Part shown: positions 33,671 through 41,619 of the stretch, in pieces | Numbering within the stretch: position 1 is the stretch's first letter | Layout of the letters: every line of letters starts with the position of its first letter | DNA from: Sphaerochaeta sp. | Lineage (GTDB): Bacteria > Spirochaetota > Spirochaetia > Sphaerochaetales > Sphaerochaetaceae | Assembly (NCBI GenBank): GCA_004294855.1 | Contig: SHOI01000005.1 | Span: 1-42,480, forward strand | DNA length: 42,480 bases | Direction: 5' to 3' | The notes under the pieces: model-generated | Database searches by the model: none | What the model was told of the DNA's origin: nothing | The model's input: only the letters and a program-made list of their open reading frames with translations | Translations under genes and position numbers: made by a program

Positions 33671-34669
33671 CTACTTGGCGGCCTGGGCGAGGGTGATGGC
33701 GCTGGTGACGACGATGTCCTCAACGGAACAGCCCCTGGAAAGGTCGCTGATCGGTTTGGCGAATCCCTGAAGGATCGGGCCGTACGCCTCCGCGCCCGCA
33801 AGGCGCTGAACAAGCTTGTAGCCGATGTTGCCCGCCTGAAGATCGGGGAAGATCAGGGTGTTCGCCTTTCCTGCGACCTTGGAGTTCGGCGCTTTGGATG
33901 CGGCCACGGAAGGAACGATCGCAGCATCCAGCTGCAGCTCGCCTTCGATCGCCAAGGAGGGGTTCTTTTCCCGAACGATCTTCGTCGCTTCGACCACTTT
34001 TTCGACGAGCTCACCGCTTGCCGAGCCGAGGGTGGAGTAGCTGAGCATGCCGACTTTCGGTTCCACGCCGAGGAAGGTGGAACAGCTGACCGCTGAAGCG
34101 AGGGCGATTTCGGCGAGCTGTTCGGCTGTCGGGTTGGGAATCGTTGCACAGTCGGCAAAGATGAACGAGCCGTCGGCTCCATACTCCTTCTTGTCGGTAG
34201 CCATCACGAAGCACGAAGAAGCAAAACTGATGCCGGGGGCGGTTTTGATGATGTTGAACGCGGCCACAAGTACCGCTGCGGTGGTGTTCTCCGCTCCGGC
34301 GACCATCGCATCACCGGCTCCGAGACGAACCATCATCGCCCCAAACCGAAGAGGATTGGCGATGTCTTCAAAAGCCTGCTCTTCGGTCATCCCCTTGTGC
34401 TTGCGCAGTTCATAGAACTCCGTCGCGTATTGCTTGCGCCGATCGCTCGTTGCGGGATCGACGAGTGTCAGCCCTTCGAGCGAGGTGGAGGATGCGCTTG
34501 CCGCTTTTTCGATCTCCGCCTTGGATCCGATGAGGATCACCTCGCTGGCCAAGTGCTCGTCAGCGATGATCCGAGCGGCTTTGATCGTTCGCTCTTCACT
34601 TCCTTCCGCCAGGACAAGCCGTTTTTGAGCAGCTTTTGCCTGAGCCTTCATCTTCTCTGCAAATAACAT
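33671..34669 (-). CDS. pta: Phosphate acetyltransferase
   Basis: Pta converts acetyl-CoA and phosphate to acetyl phosphate, the first step of fermentative acetate production. The 332 residues correspond to the short, catalytic-domain-only form. Recognisable stretches are KRLVLAEGSEERTIKAA, NPLRFGAMMVRLGAGDAMVAGA, FIFADCATIPNPTAEQLAEIA, LSYSTLGSASGE, and KVAGKANTLIFPDLQAGNIGYKLVQRLAGAEAYGPILQG near the C-terminus. AGGAG stands eight bases before ATG 34669. Acetate kinase is not adjacent, which is common. It is divergent from the prephenate dehydrogenase-like gene. Confidence 0.95.
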   Translation of the reverse strand: MLFAEKMKAQAKAAQKRLVLAEGSEERTIKAARIIADEHLASEVILIGSKAEIEKAASASSTSLEGLTLVDPATSDRRKQYATEFYELRKHKGMTEEQAFEDIANPLRFGAMMVRLGAGDAMVAGAENTTAAVLVAAFNIIKTAPGISFASSCFVMATDKKEYGADGSFIFADCATIPNPTAEQLAEIALASAVSCSTFLGVEPKVGMLSYSTLGSASGELVEKVVEATKIVREKNPSLAIEGELQLDAAIVPSVAASKAPNSKVAGKANTLIFPDLQAGNIGYKLVQRLAGAEAYGPILQGFAKPISDLSRGCSVEDIVVTSAITLAQAAK

Positions 34670-34706
34670 AATTCATGCTCCTAAAATGTGGTATCGATGC
34701 TCAATT

Positions 34707-34715
34707 AGTGTACCA
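34707..34715 (-). promoter_or_regulatory. pta promoter (extended -10)
   Basis: Minus strand TG-G-TACACT with a poor -35 (TTCTCC at 17 bases). Predicted leader is about 30 bases and includes AGGAG. An inverted repeat GTGGTA (34688-34693) / TACCAC (34711-34716) overlaps this -10. Confidence 0.35.
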
Positions 34716-34727
34716 CGTCCGGCAATC

Positions 34728-34756
34728 TTGGAGAAGACTCGTGAATTCTGTACAAT
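34728..34756 (+). promoter_or_regulatory. tyrA-like gene promoter, predicted leaderless
   Basis: TTGGAG (34728-34733), 17 bases, TACAAT (34751-34756), then 7 bases to ATG 34764. Confidence 0.55.
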
Positions 34757-34763
34757 ACCCTTC

Positions 34764-35513
34764 ATGAGTGAAAAGAATCGGGTTGGAGTATATGGTCTTG
34801 GGCGCTTCGGGCTCTTTTGGGCGACCCGGCTTGCCGAGAAGGGGTTTGAGGTCGTCGGCTGCAGCCGGCGGACCGTGGAGCTGCCGCCGAATGTCCGCCA
34901 AGTGAGCGTCGAAGAGGTGTTGGATTCTCCGACCGTTTTTTATTGTGTCTCGATCAGCGCGTTCGAAGAGGTTCTTGCCAACAGCTTGCCCTATCTGAAG
35001 GAAGGGGCGGTCGTCATGGACACCTGTTCGGTAAAGCTGTATCCCGCCTTCGTGATGAAGCGCCTCCTGCCTCCGACGATCCAGGCGATCGCGACCCACC
35101 CGATGTTCGGTCCGGATTCGGGAAAGGACGGACTGGAAGGACTGCCCTTCGTCATGGACAATGTCAGTGCTCACGAAGAGACCTGGCGATGGTGGGTGGA
35201 TGAGTTCACCTCGTGGAAGATGGATGTGCTTATGATGAGCTGTGACCAGCACGACCGTGAAGCGGCGTGGAGCCAGGGAATCACCCACTTCATCGGCCGA
35301 ACGCTTGCCGAGCTGAATCTGGGATCGACCCGCTTGGCGACCAAAGGGTACCAGACCCTCATGGGGGTGGTGGAGCAGACGTGCAACGACCCCTTGCAGC
35401 TCTTTTATGATCTGCAGCGGTACAATCCCTACACGAAGCAGATGCGGATGGGCCTGCGGGGAGCGCTGGTGACGACGATGGAGGCGCTGAAGGAGCAGGA
35501 GGAGATCCTTTGA
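34764..35513 (+). CDS. Prephenate/arogenate dehydrogenase-like protein
   Basis: The 249-residue protein has an N-terminal NAD(P)-binding Rossmann fold (VYGLGRFGLFWA, residues 9-20) and the family signature THPMFGPDSG (H112). It then has an all-helical C-terminal domain (HDREAAWSQGITHFIGRTL). Prephenate dehydrogenase makes 4-hydroxyphenylpyruvate for tyrosine. No chorismate mutase or ACT domain is present, so it is shorter than many TyrA proteins, and its exact substrate could be arogenate. ATG 34764 follows from the promoter. It overlaps mtaB by four bases (TTGA). Confidence 0.85.
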   Translation: MSEKNRVGVYGLGRFGLFWATRLAEKGFEVVGCSRRTVELPPNVRQVSVEEVLDSPTVFYCVSISAFEEVLANSLPYLKEGAVVMDTCSVKLYPAFVMKRLLPPTIQAIATHPMFGPDSGKDGLEGLPFVMDNVSAHEETWRWWVDEFTSWKMDVLMMSCDQHDREAAWSQGITHFIGRTLAELNLGSTRLATKGYQTLMGVVEQTCNDPLQLFYDLQRYNPYTKQMRMGLRGALVTTMEALKEQEEIL

Positions 35514-36811
35514 GGGTCTGCGTCTATACCCTGGGATGCCGGCTGAATCAGTGTGAAAGCGAAGCGATCGCCGACTCCTTCGCCCGCGAAGGGTTTGAAA
35601 TCGTCGGTGAACAGGACGGCGCCGATCTCTATATCGTCAACACCTGCACCGTCACCTCGAAAGCGGAGCAGAAAGCCCGGCGGATGATCCGGCGATTCGC
35701 TCAAAGCTCACCGACATTGGTCACCGGCTGCTATGCCCAGCTGAACCGAGAGGAGCTTGAGAGCCTCGGCAAAGAGGTGCTGGTCGTTCCGCTGGACAGG
35801 AAGGCCCGACTCCTGAAACTTGCTTCGCATCTTCGAGTGGCGATGGAGAGTTCATTCTCCCTCTTCGAAGGGATGAAGAGTTTCACCGGTGAAGACGCGA
35901 CGGTCTTCGATTACGCTGCCGCCACCTTTTCCTACCACAGCCGGGCGTACCTGAAGATCCAGGACGGGTGCGACAACAGCTGCGCATACTGCCGGGTCCA
36001 TGTCGCCCGGGGCAAGGCGCAAAGCCTCGATCGGAGGATTGTCATCGAGCGGGCGAAAGCCCTTGAAGAGGCGGGCTTCAACGAGATCATGCTCACCGGG
36101 GTGAACCTCACGATGTACGATCATCGAAACGAGGGACTCGGCGGGCTGCTGGAAGCGCTCCTGAGAGAACTCGGCAATCTTCGGATCAGGCTCTCCTCGA
36201 TGGAGCCGGATCATATCGACGAACGCCTGCTTGGGGCATTGGAAGATCCCCGGATGCAGCCGCACTTTCACATTCCCGTGCAAAGCGGATCGGATTCCGT
36301 CCTGAAGCGGGTAGGCAGGAAGTACACGATCGCCGAGCTGACTGCGATCCTCACCCGGTTGAAAACCGTCAAGGACGATCCCTTTCTGGCTGCGGACGTG
36401 ATCACCGGCCTTCCGAGCGAAGGGGAGCGGGAGTTCGAGGAAACCTACATGTTTCTTAAAGAAATCGGCTTCAGCGCCCTCCATGTCTTTCCCTTCTCTC
36501 CCCGGCCCGATACGCCGCTCTTCAACGCGAAGGACCGGGTGCCGGAGTCGGTCCGGGATGAACGGGCGAAAATTCTCCGAACATTGAGCGCCGAGCTCAC
36601 CGATGCCTACCTGCGCCGGCAGGAGGGGAAACAAGGCGAGGTCATCGTCCAGGGGCGGAAAGGCGGCTTCTGGTGCGGGGTGACGGGCAATTACGTGGAT
36701 GTAAGAATCGTGAATCCGCCGCTCTTTGCCCAGCGGGGAATGCTCCTTGAGGGCGTGTTCGGCAAGAAGGCCGATCGCTTCGTGGAGTTCATCGTCACTG
36801 AGACTTCTTGA
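35510..36811 (+). CDS. mtaB: tRNA t6A37 methylthiotransferase MtaB
   Basis: MtaB inserts a methylthio group at C2 of t6A37 in tRNAs reading ANN codons. The 433-residue protein has the three domains of the family: an N-terminal UPF0004 domain with cluster cysteines C10, C46 and C74; a radical SAM domain with C154-x3-C158-x2-C161 (DGCDNSCAYCR); and a C-terminal TRAM domain after residue 370 (GKQGEVIVQGRKGGFW). CVYTLGCRLNQCES and the YCRVHVARG variant favour MtaB over MiaB or RimO. The TTG start lies in a TTGA overlap with the upstream stop, with CAGGAGGAG well placed. The 3' end overlaps cysE by 17 bases. Confidence 0.92.
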   Translation: MRVCVYTLGCRLNQCESEAIADSFAREGFEIVGEQDGADLYIVNTCTVTSKAEQKARRMIRRFAQSSPTLVTGCYAQLNREELESLGKEVLVVPLDRKARLLKLASHLRVAMESSFSLFEGMKSFTGEDATVFDYAAATFSYHSRAYLKIQDGCDNSCAYCRVHVARGKAQSLDRRIVIERAKALEEAGFNEIMLTGVNLTMYDHRNEGLGGLLEALLRELGNLRIRLSSMEPDHIDERLLGALEDPRMQPHFHIPVQSGSDSVLKRVGRKYTIAELTAILTRLKTVKDDPFLAADVITGLPSEGEREFEETYMFLKEIGFSALHVFPFSPRPDTPLFNAKDRVPESVRDERAKILRTLSAELTDAYLRRQEGKQGEVIVQGRKGGFWCGVTGNYVDVRIVNPPLFAQRGMLLEGVFGKKADRFVEFIVTETS

Positions 36812-37712
36812 TCTCCCGCTTGCGGATCTCCGGCTCGCCGATCGTTACCAAGGTATTGGGAGCGACCGATTCCTTGATCCACACGTTCGATCCGATCGTC
36901 GTTCCCCGCCCAATCGTGATGTCCCCGAGAACCGTGGCGTTGGCGTAGATCGTTACATCGTCTTCAATCGTCGGGTGGCGCTTCGCCCCCTTGATCAGAG
37001 CCCCGCACGCATCACGGGGGAAGGAGAGCGCTCCGAGGGTCACCCCCTGATAGATTTTCACGTTGCTTCCGATGACCGTCGTCTCGCCGATGACCGTTCC
37101 CGTGCCGTGGTCGATGAAGAAGGAGGAACCGATTTGGGCTCCGGGGTGGATGTCGATTCCCGTTTGCGCATGGGCGTATTCACTCATCATCCGCGGAATG
37201 ATCGGGACGTCGAGGCGGTAGAGCTCATGGGCAACCCGGTGGATCGTCAGGCTTTTGATGCACGGGTAGGAGAGGATGACCTCCCGGATGTTTCGGGCGG
37301 CCGGGTCGCCTTCGTAGGCGGCCTGAGCATCGGCTTTCAGGCTGAGCCGGATCGAGGGGAAGCGGGAAGCGACGCTTCGAACCGCCCGGTCGCTTCTCTC
37401 CTCCGCCGCTTCAGAGCCGAGCGTTTCATCATCGTAGCGGAAGGCGAGGTAGAGCTGGCCTTTGAGGTGGCTGGTGACCACATCCATCTGATAGGCCAGA
37501 TATTCCTCCAAATCCATTCTGGCCTGCTCCCTTCCGCACCGTCCCGGGAAGAAGAGTTCCAGCAATTCGTCGCAGAGCTGGCCGACGATTTCCATTCGCG
37601 GCAGCGGCTTCAGGCCGTGAAAGTTCGCCTTCCCGGCGATCCGGTCGAAGGTCTTCAGAAATGAAGGGATGAATACGGTTGAGTCAAACGGATGATCTTT
37701 GCATGGTTCCAT
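36795..37712 (-). CDS. cysE: Serine O-acetyltransferase
   Basis: The enzyme acetylates L-serine with acetyl-CoA to give O-acetylserine for cysteine synthesis. The 305-residue protein has the helical N-terminal domain (RNIREVILSYPCIKSLTIHRVAHELY) followed by a left-handed beta-helix of hexapeptide repeats: GIDIHPGAQIGSSFFIDHGTGTVIGET with the catalytic histidine, then VKIYQGVTLGALSFP and HPTIEDDVTIYANATVLGDITIG. The extended form resembles EpsC-type serine acetyltransferases. ATG 37712 is taken because a promoter ends seven bases upstream; the longer frame to 37889 runs through bioY. No cysteine synthase is nearby. Confidence 0.92.
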   Translation of the reverse strand: MEPCKDHPFDSTVFIPSFLKTFDRIAGKANFHGLKPLPRMEIVGQLCDELLELFFPGRCGREQARMDLEEYLAYQMDVVTSHLKGQLYLAFRYDDETLGSEAAEERSDRAVRSVASRFPSIRLSLKADAQAAYEGDPAARNIREVILSYPCIKSLTIHRVAHELYRLDVPIIPRMMSEYAHAQTGIDIHPGAQIGSSFFIDHGTGTVIGETTVIGSNVKIYQGVTLGALSFPRDACGALIKGAKRHPTIEDDVTIYANATVLGDITIGRGTTIGSNVWIKESVAPNTLVTIGEPEIRKREIKKSQ

Positions 37713-37719
37713 GACCAAC

Positions 37720-37749
37720 AGCTTACGGGTTCTCGCTCCCTTTAGGCAA
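37720..37749 (-). promoter_or_regulatory. cysE promoter, predicted leaderless
   Basis: Minus strand: TTGCCT (37744-37749), 18 bases, TAAGCT (37720-37725), then 7 bases to ATG 37712. The -35 lies inside the end of bioY. Confidence 0.45.
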
Positions 37750-37758
37750 GAAGGGAGC
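37735..37758 (-). other. Hairpin over the bioY stop codon
   Basis: Two perfect 8-base arms (37735-37742 and 37751-37758; GCTCCCTT and AAGGGAGC) flank an 8-base loop. The bioY stop lies across the loop and one arm, and the cysE -35 in the loop and arm. No T-run follows on the minus strand, so it is not a classical terminator; it may mark the bioY 3' end. Confidence 0.45.
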
Positions 37759-38257
37759 GCACCCGTTCTGAAAAACGCCGAGCGAGGGCGATCGCCAATC
37801 CCAGCTTGATCCCGTCCCCGACCAGGAAGGGAAGCATTCCCACTGCAATTGCCTGAGAAAGGGAGATCGAGAGAAGATGCTTGAGCCACGATACTCCCCC
37901 GAGATAGATCACGGCTGTTGCCAGCAGGCCAAAGAGGACCATCCTCCAGATCCGCTTAAAGCCCCCGAAGCCGGCAATCAGGGCTGCGGGAAGCAGCGCA
38001 AGGAGGTAGCCTCCGGTCGGCCCGAACAGCAGGGCGAAACCGCCGCCGCCGCTGAAGACCGGCAGGCCGATCGCACCGAGGAAAAGATAGATGCCGACGC
38101 TCATGAGGGCGACCTCTGGTCCTCCCATATACCCGGCAAGCAGCACGAAGAGGGTCTGCAGGGTGATCGGAACCGGCGGAAGCGGAATCCGGATAAAGGA
38201 TCCGACGATGATGAGGGCGGTGAAAAAGGCGACAAGGAGGATTCGGCGTTCGTTCAT
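37742..38257 (-). CDS. bioY: Biotin transporter substrate-binding component BioY
   Basis: BioY is the S component of the biotin ECF transporter, able to take up biotin with or without an energising module. The 171-residue protein has six membrane helices and the family marks IRIPLPPVPITLQTLFVLLAGYMGG and GLPVFSGGGGFALLFGPTGGYLLAL. No bioM/bioN genes are adjacent. ATG 38257 lies six bases after a predicted -10; a longer frame to 38323 would cross the operator. It is divergent from birA, and a BirA-like dyad lies between them, which fits control of uptake by the biotin ligase. Confidence 0.93.
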   Translation of the reverse strand: MNERRILLVAFFTALIIVGSFIRIPLPPVPITLQTLFVLLAGYMGGPEVALMSVGIYLFLGAIGLPVFSGGGGFALLFGPTGGYLLALLPAALIAGFGGFKRIWRMVLFGLLATAVIYLGGVSWLKHLLSISLSQAIAVGMLPFLVGDGIKLGLAIALARRFSERVRSLLA

Positions 38258-38263
38258 GGCGGG

Positions 38264-38293
38264 ACGATAGCACAAAGACCGGCAGGTTGTAAA
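38264..38293 (-). promoter_or_regulatory. bioY promoter, predicted leaderless
   Basis: Minus strand: TTTACA (38288-38293), 18 bases, TATCGT (38264-38269), then 6 bases to ATG 38257. The -35 is inside the left arm of the BirA-like dyad. Confidence 0.5.
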
Positions 38294-38311
38294 CCATAAC
38301 AAGGTTGACAA
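38287..38311. promoter_or_regulatory. Probable BirA operator between bioY and birA
   Basis: TTGTAAACC (38287-38295) and GGTTGACAA (38303-38311) are inverted halves differing at one position. Each resembles the half-site TTGTAAACC of known BirA operators. The spacer is seven bases, whereas the operators I know have about 14-16. The dyad contains the -35 of both divergent genes, so one bound repressor could silence both. Confidence 0.6.
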
Positions 38312-38333
38312 TGGTACAATCACTTTTTATGCT
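38305..38333 (+). promoter_or_regulatory. birA promoter, predicted leaderless
   Basis: Consensus TTGACA (38305-38310), 17 bases, TATGCT (38328-38333), then 6 bases to ATG 38340. No Shine-Dalgarno. Confidence 0.65.
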
Positions 38334-38339
38334 CATCGT

Positions 38340-39296
38340 ATGAGCAGAAAAACAGAGGTGCTTGCCCGTCTCCAACAAGCTTTGAATCCGGTATCGGGGG
38401 AGAGGATCGCCTCCGATCTGTCAATCTCCCGAGCTGCGGTGTGGAAAGCGATTGAGGGTCTGAGAAAGGATGGATATCTCATCGAGGGTGTTCCCAATCA
38501 GGGGTATCGGCTTTCTTCGGTTCAACCGCTGCTTAACCAATCCAAGCTCTTCTCCCTTCTGCCTTCCTATCGAATTGAGGGAGTCGATATGATCGATTCG
38601 ACCAACAGCGAGCTGAAGCGGCAAAACCCCAGAGTGAAGACCCTCCTCTTCGCCAACACACAAAGCGGCGGACGGGGAAGGCTCGGCAGGTCGTTCTTCT
38701 CTCCGCGGGGAGGGGTGTATTTCAGTCTGGCTCTTCCCTTGAACGTGAGCATCGATTCCGCATTGCTCGTCACCTCGATCGCTGCGGTGGCCACAGCGGA
38801 GGCATTGAGCGAAATTGCTCATGTCGAGACCTCGATCAAATGGGTGAACGATCTGTATCTGGGGGACAAAAAACTCTGTGGCATCCTGACCGAAGGGATC
38901 ATCTCGATGGAAACGAAGACGCTTGCGACGGTGATCATCGGCATCGGGATAAACCTTCATCTGCCGATCGATCAATTCCCTGCCGAGCTGCAGGCGATCG
39001 CTACCAGCGCCTTTGACGGCGGACGGCCGCTCTCGATCGACCCGAACCGTCTTGTGCAGGGAATCGTCACCAACATTGAACGATTGATTGAAGACCTGCC
39101 CGATCGTTCCTTTCTGGAGATCTACCGAAGAAGAAGCAACCTCATCGGAAAAACCGTTCAGGTCCATGAAGGCGTTCATTCCCATCCGGCCCGGGTTCTT
39201 GGAATCGATGATGACGCCCATCTGCTGATCGCCGATGAAACGGGAAGGACCCGCAGCCTTTCAAGCGGAGAAGTCAGCATTCGCCTTGAAGGGTAG
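38340..39296 (+). CDS. birA: Bifunctional biotin-protein ligase / biotin operon repressor
   Basis: BirA attaches biotin to carboxylase carrier domains, and its biotinyl-AMP form represses transcription. The 318-residue protein starts with a winged helix (GERIASDLSISRAAVWKAIEGLRKDGY, 20-46; GYRLSS wing). The catalytic domain has IDSTNSE, SGGRGRLGRSFFSPRGG (GGRGR at 110-114) and KWVNDLYLGDKKLCGILTE with the active lysine; an SH3-like C-terminal domain follows (GKTVQVHEG, LSSGEVSIR). The DNA-binding domain makes it a group II ligase, matching the dyad beside its promoter. The start is leaderless by prediction. argS follows after 39 bases with its own promoter. Confidence 0.95.
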   Translation: MSRKTEVLARLQQALNPVSGERIASDLSISRAAVWKAIEGLRKDGYLIEGVPNQGYRLSSVQPLLNQSKLFSLLPSYRIEGVDMIDSTNSELKRQNPRVKTLLFANTQSGGRGRLGRSFFSPRGGVYFSLALPLNVSIDSALLVTSIAAVATAEALSEIAHVETSIKWVNDLYLGDKKLCGILTEGIISMETKTLATVIIGIGINLHLPIDQFPAELQAIATSAFDGGRPLSIDPNRLVQGIVTNIERLIEDLPDRSFLEIYRRRSNLIGKTVQVHEGVHSHPARVLGIDDDAHLLIADETGRTRSLSSGEVSIRLEG

Positions 39297-39315
39297 GGAG
39301 CCTTTATTGTAGGAT
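39286..39315 (+). promoter_or_regulatory. argS promoter
   Basis: TTGAAG (39286-39291), 18 bases, TAGGAT (39310-39315). The predicted leader of about 14 bases carries AGAAGGAAG before ATG 39336. The -35 lies in the last codons of birA. Confidence 0.45.
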
Positions 39316-39335
39316 GCTTCCAGAAGGAAGATACG

Positions 39336-41063
39336 ATGCTCAGAGCAATACGCGCGGGTTGGAAAGCCCGCATTGAAGAAGAATTATACAAGATTGCTGA
39401 AACGAACGGGAAGGTGAGCCTTCCCGAACTGATCGTTCAGACGCCCCCCAAGGTTGAACTCGGGGATATCGCGTTTCCCCTTTTCGCCCAGGCGAAGGTC
39501 TTGGGGATGAGCCCGCCGGCGCTGGCAAATGAACTGAAGAACCGCTTGGATGCCCAAGAACTCCTCGTTTCCGGTCCGTACCTCAACGTCCGAATCGACA
39601 TGAACGCCCTTGCCCTCGATCTGACGAAGGCGATCAGGAAAGAAGGTGATGCCTACGGTCACAACAGAACGCTCGGTGGAAAGCGAATAGTCGTCGAGTT
39701 CTCCTGTCCCAACACGAACAAACCGCTCCACCTCGGGCATCTGCGCAACGACTCGATCGGCGAGTCGATCTCGGCGATTCTCAAGGCGAACGGAGCGGAG
39801 GTTCGGAAGGTCAATTTGATCAACAACCGCGGGGTGCACATCTGCAAGTCGATGCTTGCCTATCAGAAGTTCGGCAACGGGGAGACCCCCGAGTCCACCG
39901 GGAAAAAGGGCGATCACTTCGTCGGAGACTACTACGTCCTCTACAACCGGAAGGCCGAAGAAGATCCTTCGCTGGAGGGGCAGGCTCAGGCGATGCTCAA
40001 GGCATGGGAGGACGGGGATGAAGAGGTCGTTGCTCTTTGGGAGAAGATGAACCGATGGACGCTGGAAGGCCTTTCCCAAAGCTATGAGCGGATGAGGGTG
40101 AGCTTCGACCACTACTACTATGAATCGGAAACCTATCGCTACGGCAGGGATGAGGTCCTCAAAGGGGTCGAGCAGGGGGTCTTCTATCGGGAAGCCGACA
40201 ACTCGGTGTGGGTGGACTTGGAAGCGATCGGTCTGGATAAGAAAGTGCTGCTTCGCAGTGACGGCACGTCATTGTATATGACTCAGGATCTGGGGACGGC
40301 GATCCGGCGATATGAGGATTGGTTCTTCGACTCGATGATCTACGTTGTCGCCAGCGAGCAGCAGTACCATTTCAAAGTCCTCTTCCATGCCCTCGGCCTG
40401 CTTGGCTATCCGTGGGCGAAGGATTTGCACCATCTCTCCTACGGGATGGTGAACCTGCCCGACGGGAAGATGAAGAGCCGGGAAGGGAAGGTAGTCGACG
40501 GGGATGATTTGGTTGAAGAGCTTACCCTCCTGGCAAAGGAGGAGATCATCGCCAAGGAACGGGAGGAGCTTGTCGGCGATCTTGAAGAAACGAGTCTCTC
40601 GATCGCCCTCGGAGCCTTGAACTACTATCTGCTCCAAGTCTCTCCCACGAAGGACATGATCTTCAATCCCGCCGAATCGATCTCCTTCAACGGGAATACC
40701 GGTCCCTATCTCCAATACATGGGGGCTCGGATCAGCAGCATGCTTGCCAAGTATGAGCAGGAGATTCCCGCCTCCTTCGACGCGAGCGTCCTCACCTTGG
40801 AGGATGAGCGCTCCCTGATCCGCCAGCTTGCGCTCTTCGGCGAGGTGGTCGAGCGCGCCGCCGAGGGGTATGATCCCTCCCAGATCACCGCCTATCTCTA
40901 CGAACTGAGTAGGACGTTCAGCCGGTGGTACCATGACAATCCGGTGCTCAAGGCGTCCACGCCCGCCCTTGTCGAAGCGCGGGTGGTTCTCTCTTCAAAT
41001 GTCCTTCAGGTCCTGAAAAACGCGTTTGCTTTGGTCGGAATCCCCTTCCTCGCTGCTATGTAG
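39336..41063 (+). CDS. argS: Arginyl-tRNA synthetase
   Basis: ArgRS charges tRNA(Arg). The 575-residue class I enzyme has the N-terminal Add-1 domain (GWKARIEEELYKIA...LGDIAFPLFAQAKVLG), the HIGH motif as HLGH (132-135) in CPNTNKPLHLGHLRND, and the KMSKS equivalent KMKSREGK (378-385). The C-terminal DALR anticodon-binding domain (YLYELSRTFSRWYHDNPVL) is complete. A clear AAGGAAG precedes the ATG. The final eight bases overlap the convergent tetR gene. Confidence 0.95.
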   Translation: MLRAIRAGWKARIEEELYKIAETNGKVSLPELIVQTPPKVELGDIAFPLFAQAKVLGMSPPALANELKNRLDAQELLVSGPYLNVRIDMNALALDLTKAIRKEGDAYGHNRTLGGKRIVVEFSCPNTNKPLHLGHLRNDSIGESISAILKANGAEVRKVNLINNRGVHICKSMLAYQKFGNGETPESTGKKGDHFVGDYYVLYNRKAEEDPSLEGQAQAMLKAWEDGDEEVVALWEKMNRWTLEGLSQSYERMRVSFDHYYYESETYRYGRDEVLKGVEQGVFYREADNSVWVDLEAIGLDKKVLLRSDGTSLYMTQDLGTAIRRYEDWFFDSMIYVVASEQQYHFKVLFHALGLLGYPWAKDLHHLSYGMVNLPDGKMKSREGKVVDGDDLVEELTLLAKEEIIAKEREELVGDLEETSLSIALGALNYYLLQVSPTKDMIFNPAESISFNGNTGPYLQYMGARISSMLAKYEQEIPASFDASVLTLEDERSLIRQLALFGEVVERAAEGYDPSQITAYLYELSRTFSRWYHDNPVLKASTPALVEARVVLSSNVLQVLKNAFALVGIPFLAAM

Positions 41064-41613
41064 GGGCATAGTGGGTACAGAAACGACGAATGAATCGCTC
41101 GGCTTGGTAGCGAATCTCTTCATCGGTAAGGAGCGTTCGAACCAGATGTCGAGCGATTGTTGCACTGAATGTTTCAATCGCCAATTCAAGATCGTCGATC
41201 CGGAGCTTTCCCCGCTCTTCAAGATGTTCGATCAGCACGGAGCTTTGGGCGATGAGCATCTCATCGAAGGTCTGCTTGATCGTCCGTGCCTGCCCGTTTG
41301 TCCATGATTCCTGTTCGACGATCCGGTAGAAGGAGGAGAGCGGCTCGGTTTCATAGAGCTCGCTCCAGTGGTCGAGGGCTCGAAGAAGGACTTCTTCGAC
41401 GCTTCCCTCCAGATCGATCGTCCTCATCCGTTTCAGCGCCAGGCGATGGCAATAGGCGAATACCTCTTCGATCAGATGGGCTCGGCCGGTGAAGTGGTGG
41501 AAGATCGTCGCTTTGCTGATTCCATTTTCATTTGCCAGCCGACTCAAGCTGACATTGCCAAGTCCCTGCTCACTGGCCAGAGAAAGCATGCTGAGAATCA
41601 ATTGTTCCTTCAC
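41056..41613 (-). CDS. TetR/AcrR family transcriptional regulator
   Basis: The 185-residue protein has the TetR N-terminal helix-turn-helix (VSLSRLANENGISKATIFHHF, about residues 21-41) and a helical ligand-binding and dimerisation domain. The GTG start has no Shine-Dalgarno and stands six bases after the -10. A palindrome in its promoter predicts self-repression. The divergent rplU gene is a housekeeping ribosomal operon, so the regulator's other target is probably elsewhere. The 3' end overlaps argS. Confidence 0.88.
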   Translation of the reverse strand: MKEQLILSMLSLASEQGLGNVSLSRLANENGISKATIFHHFTGRAHLIEEVFAYCHRLALKRMRTIDLEGSVEEVLLRALDHWSELYETEPLSSFYRIVEQESWTNGQARTIKQTFDEMLIAQSSVLIEHLEERGKLRIDDLELAIETFSATIARHLVRTLLTDEEIRYQAERFIRRFCTHYAPT

Positions 41614-41619
41614 AGGCGC

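Noticed and set aside
32954-34096. 380-residue plus-strand frame opposite the MATE gene and pta
   Set aside because: Crosses two well-supported minus-strand genes and their junction; composition is that of reverse-read membrane protein codons.
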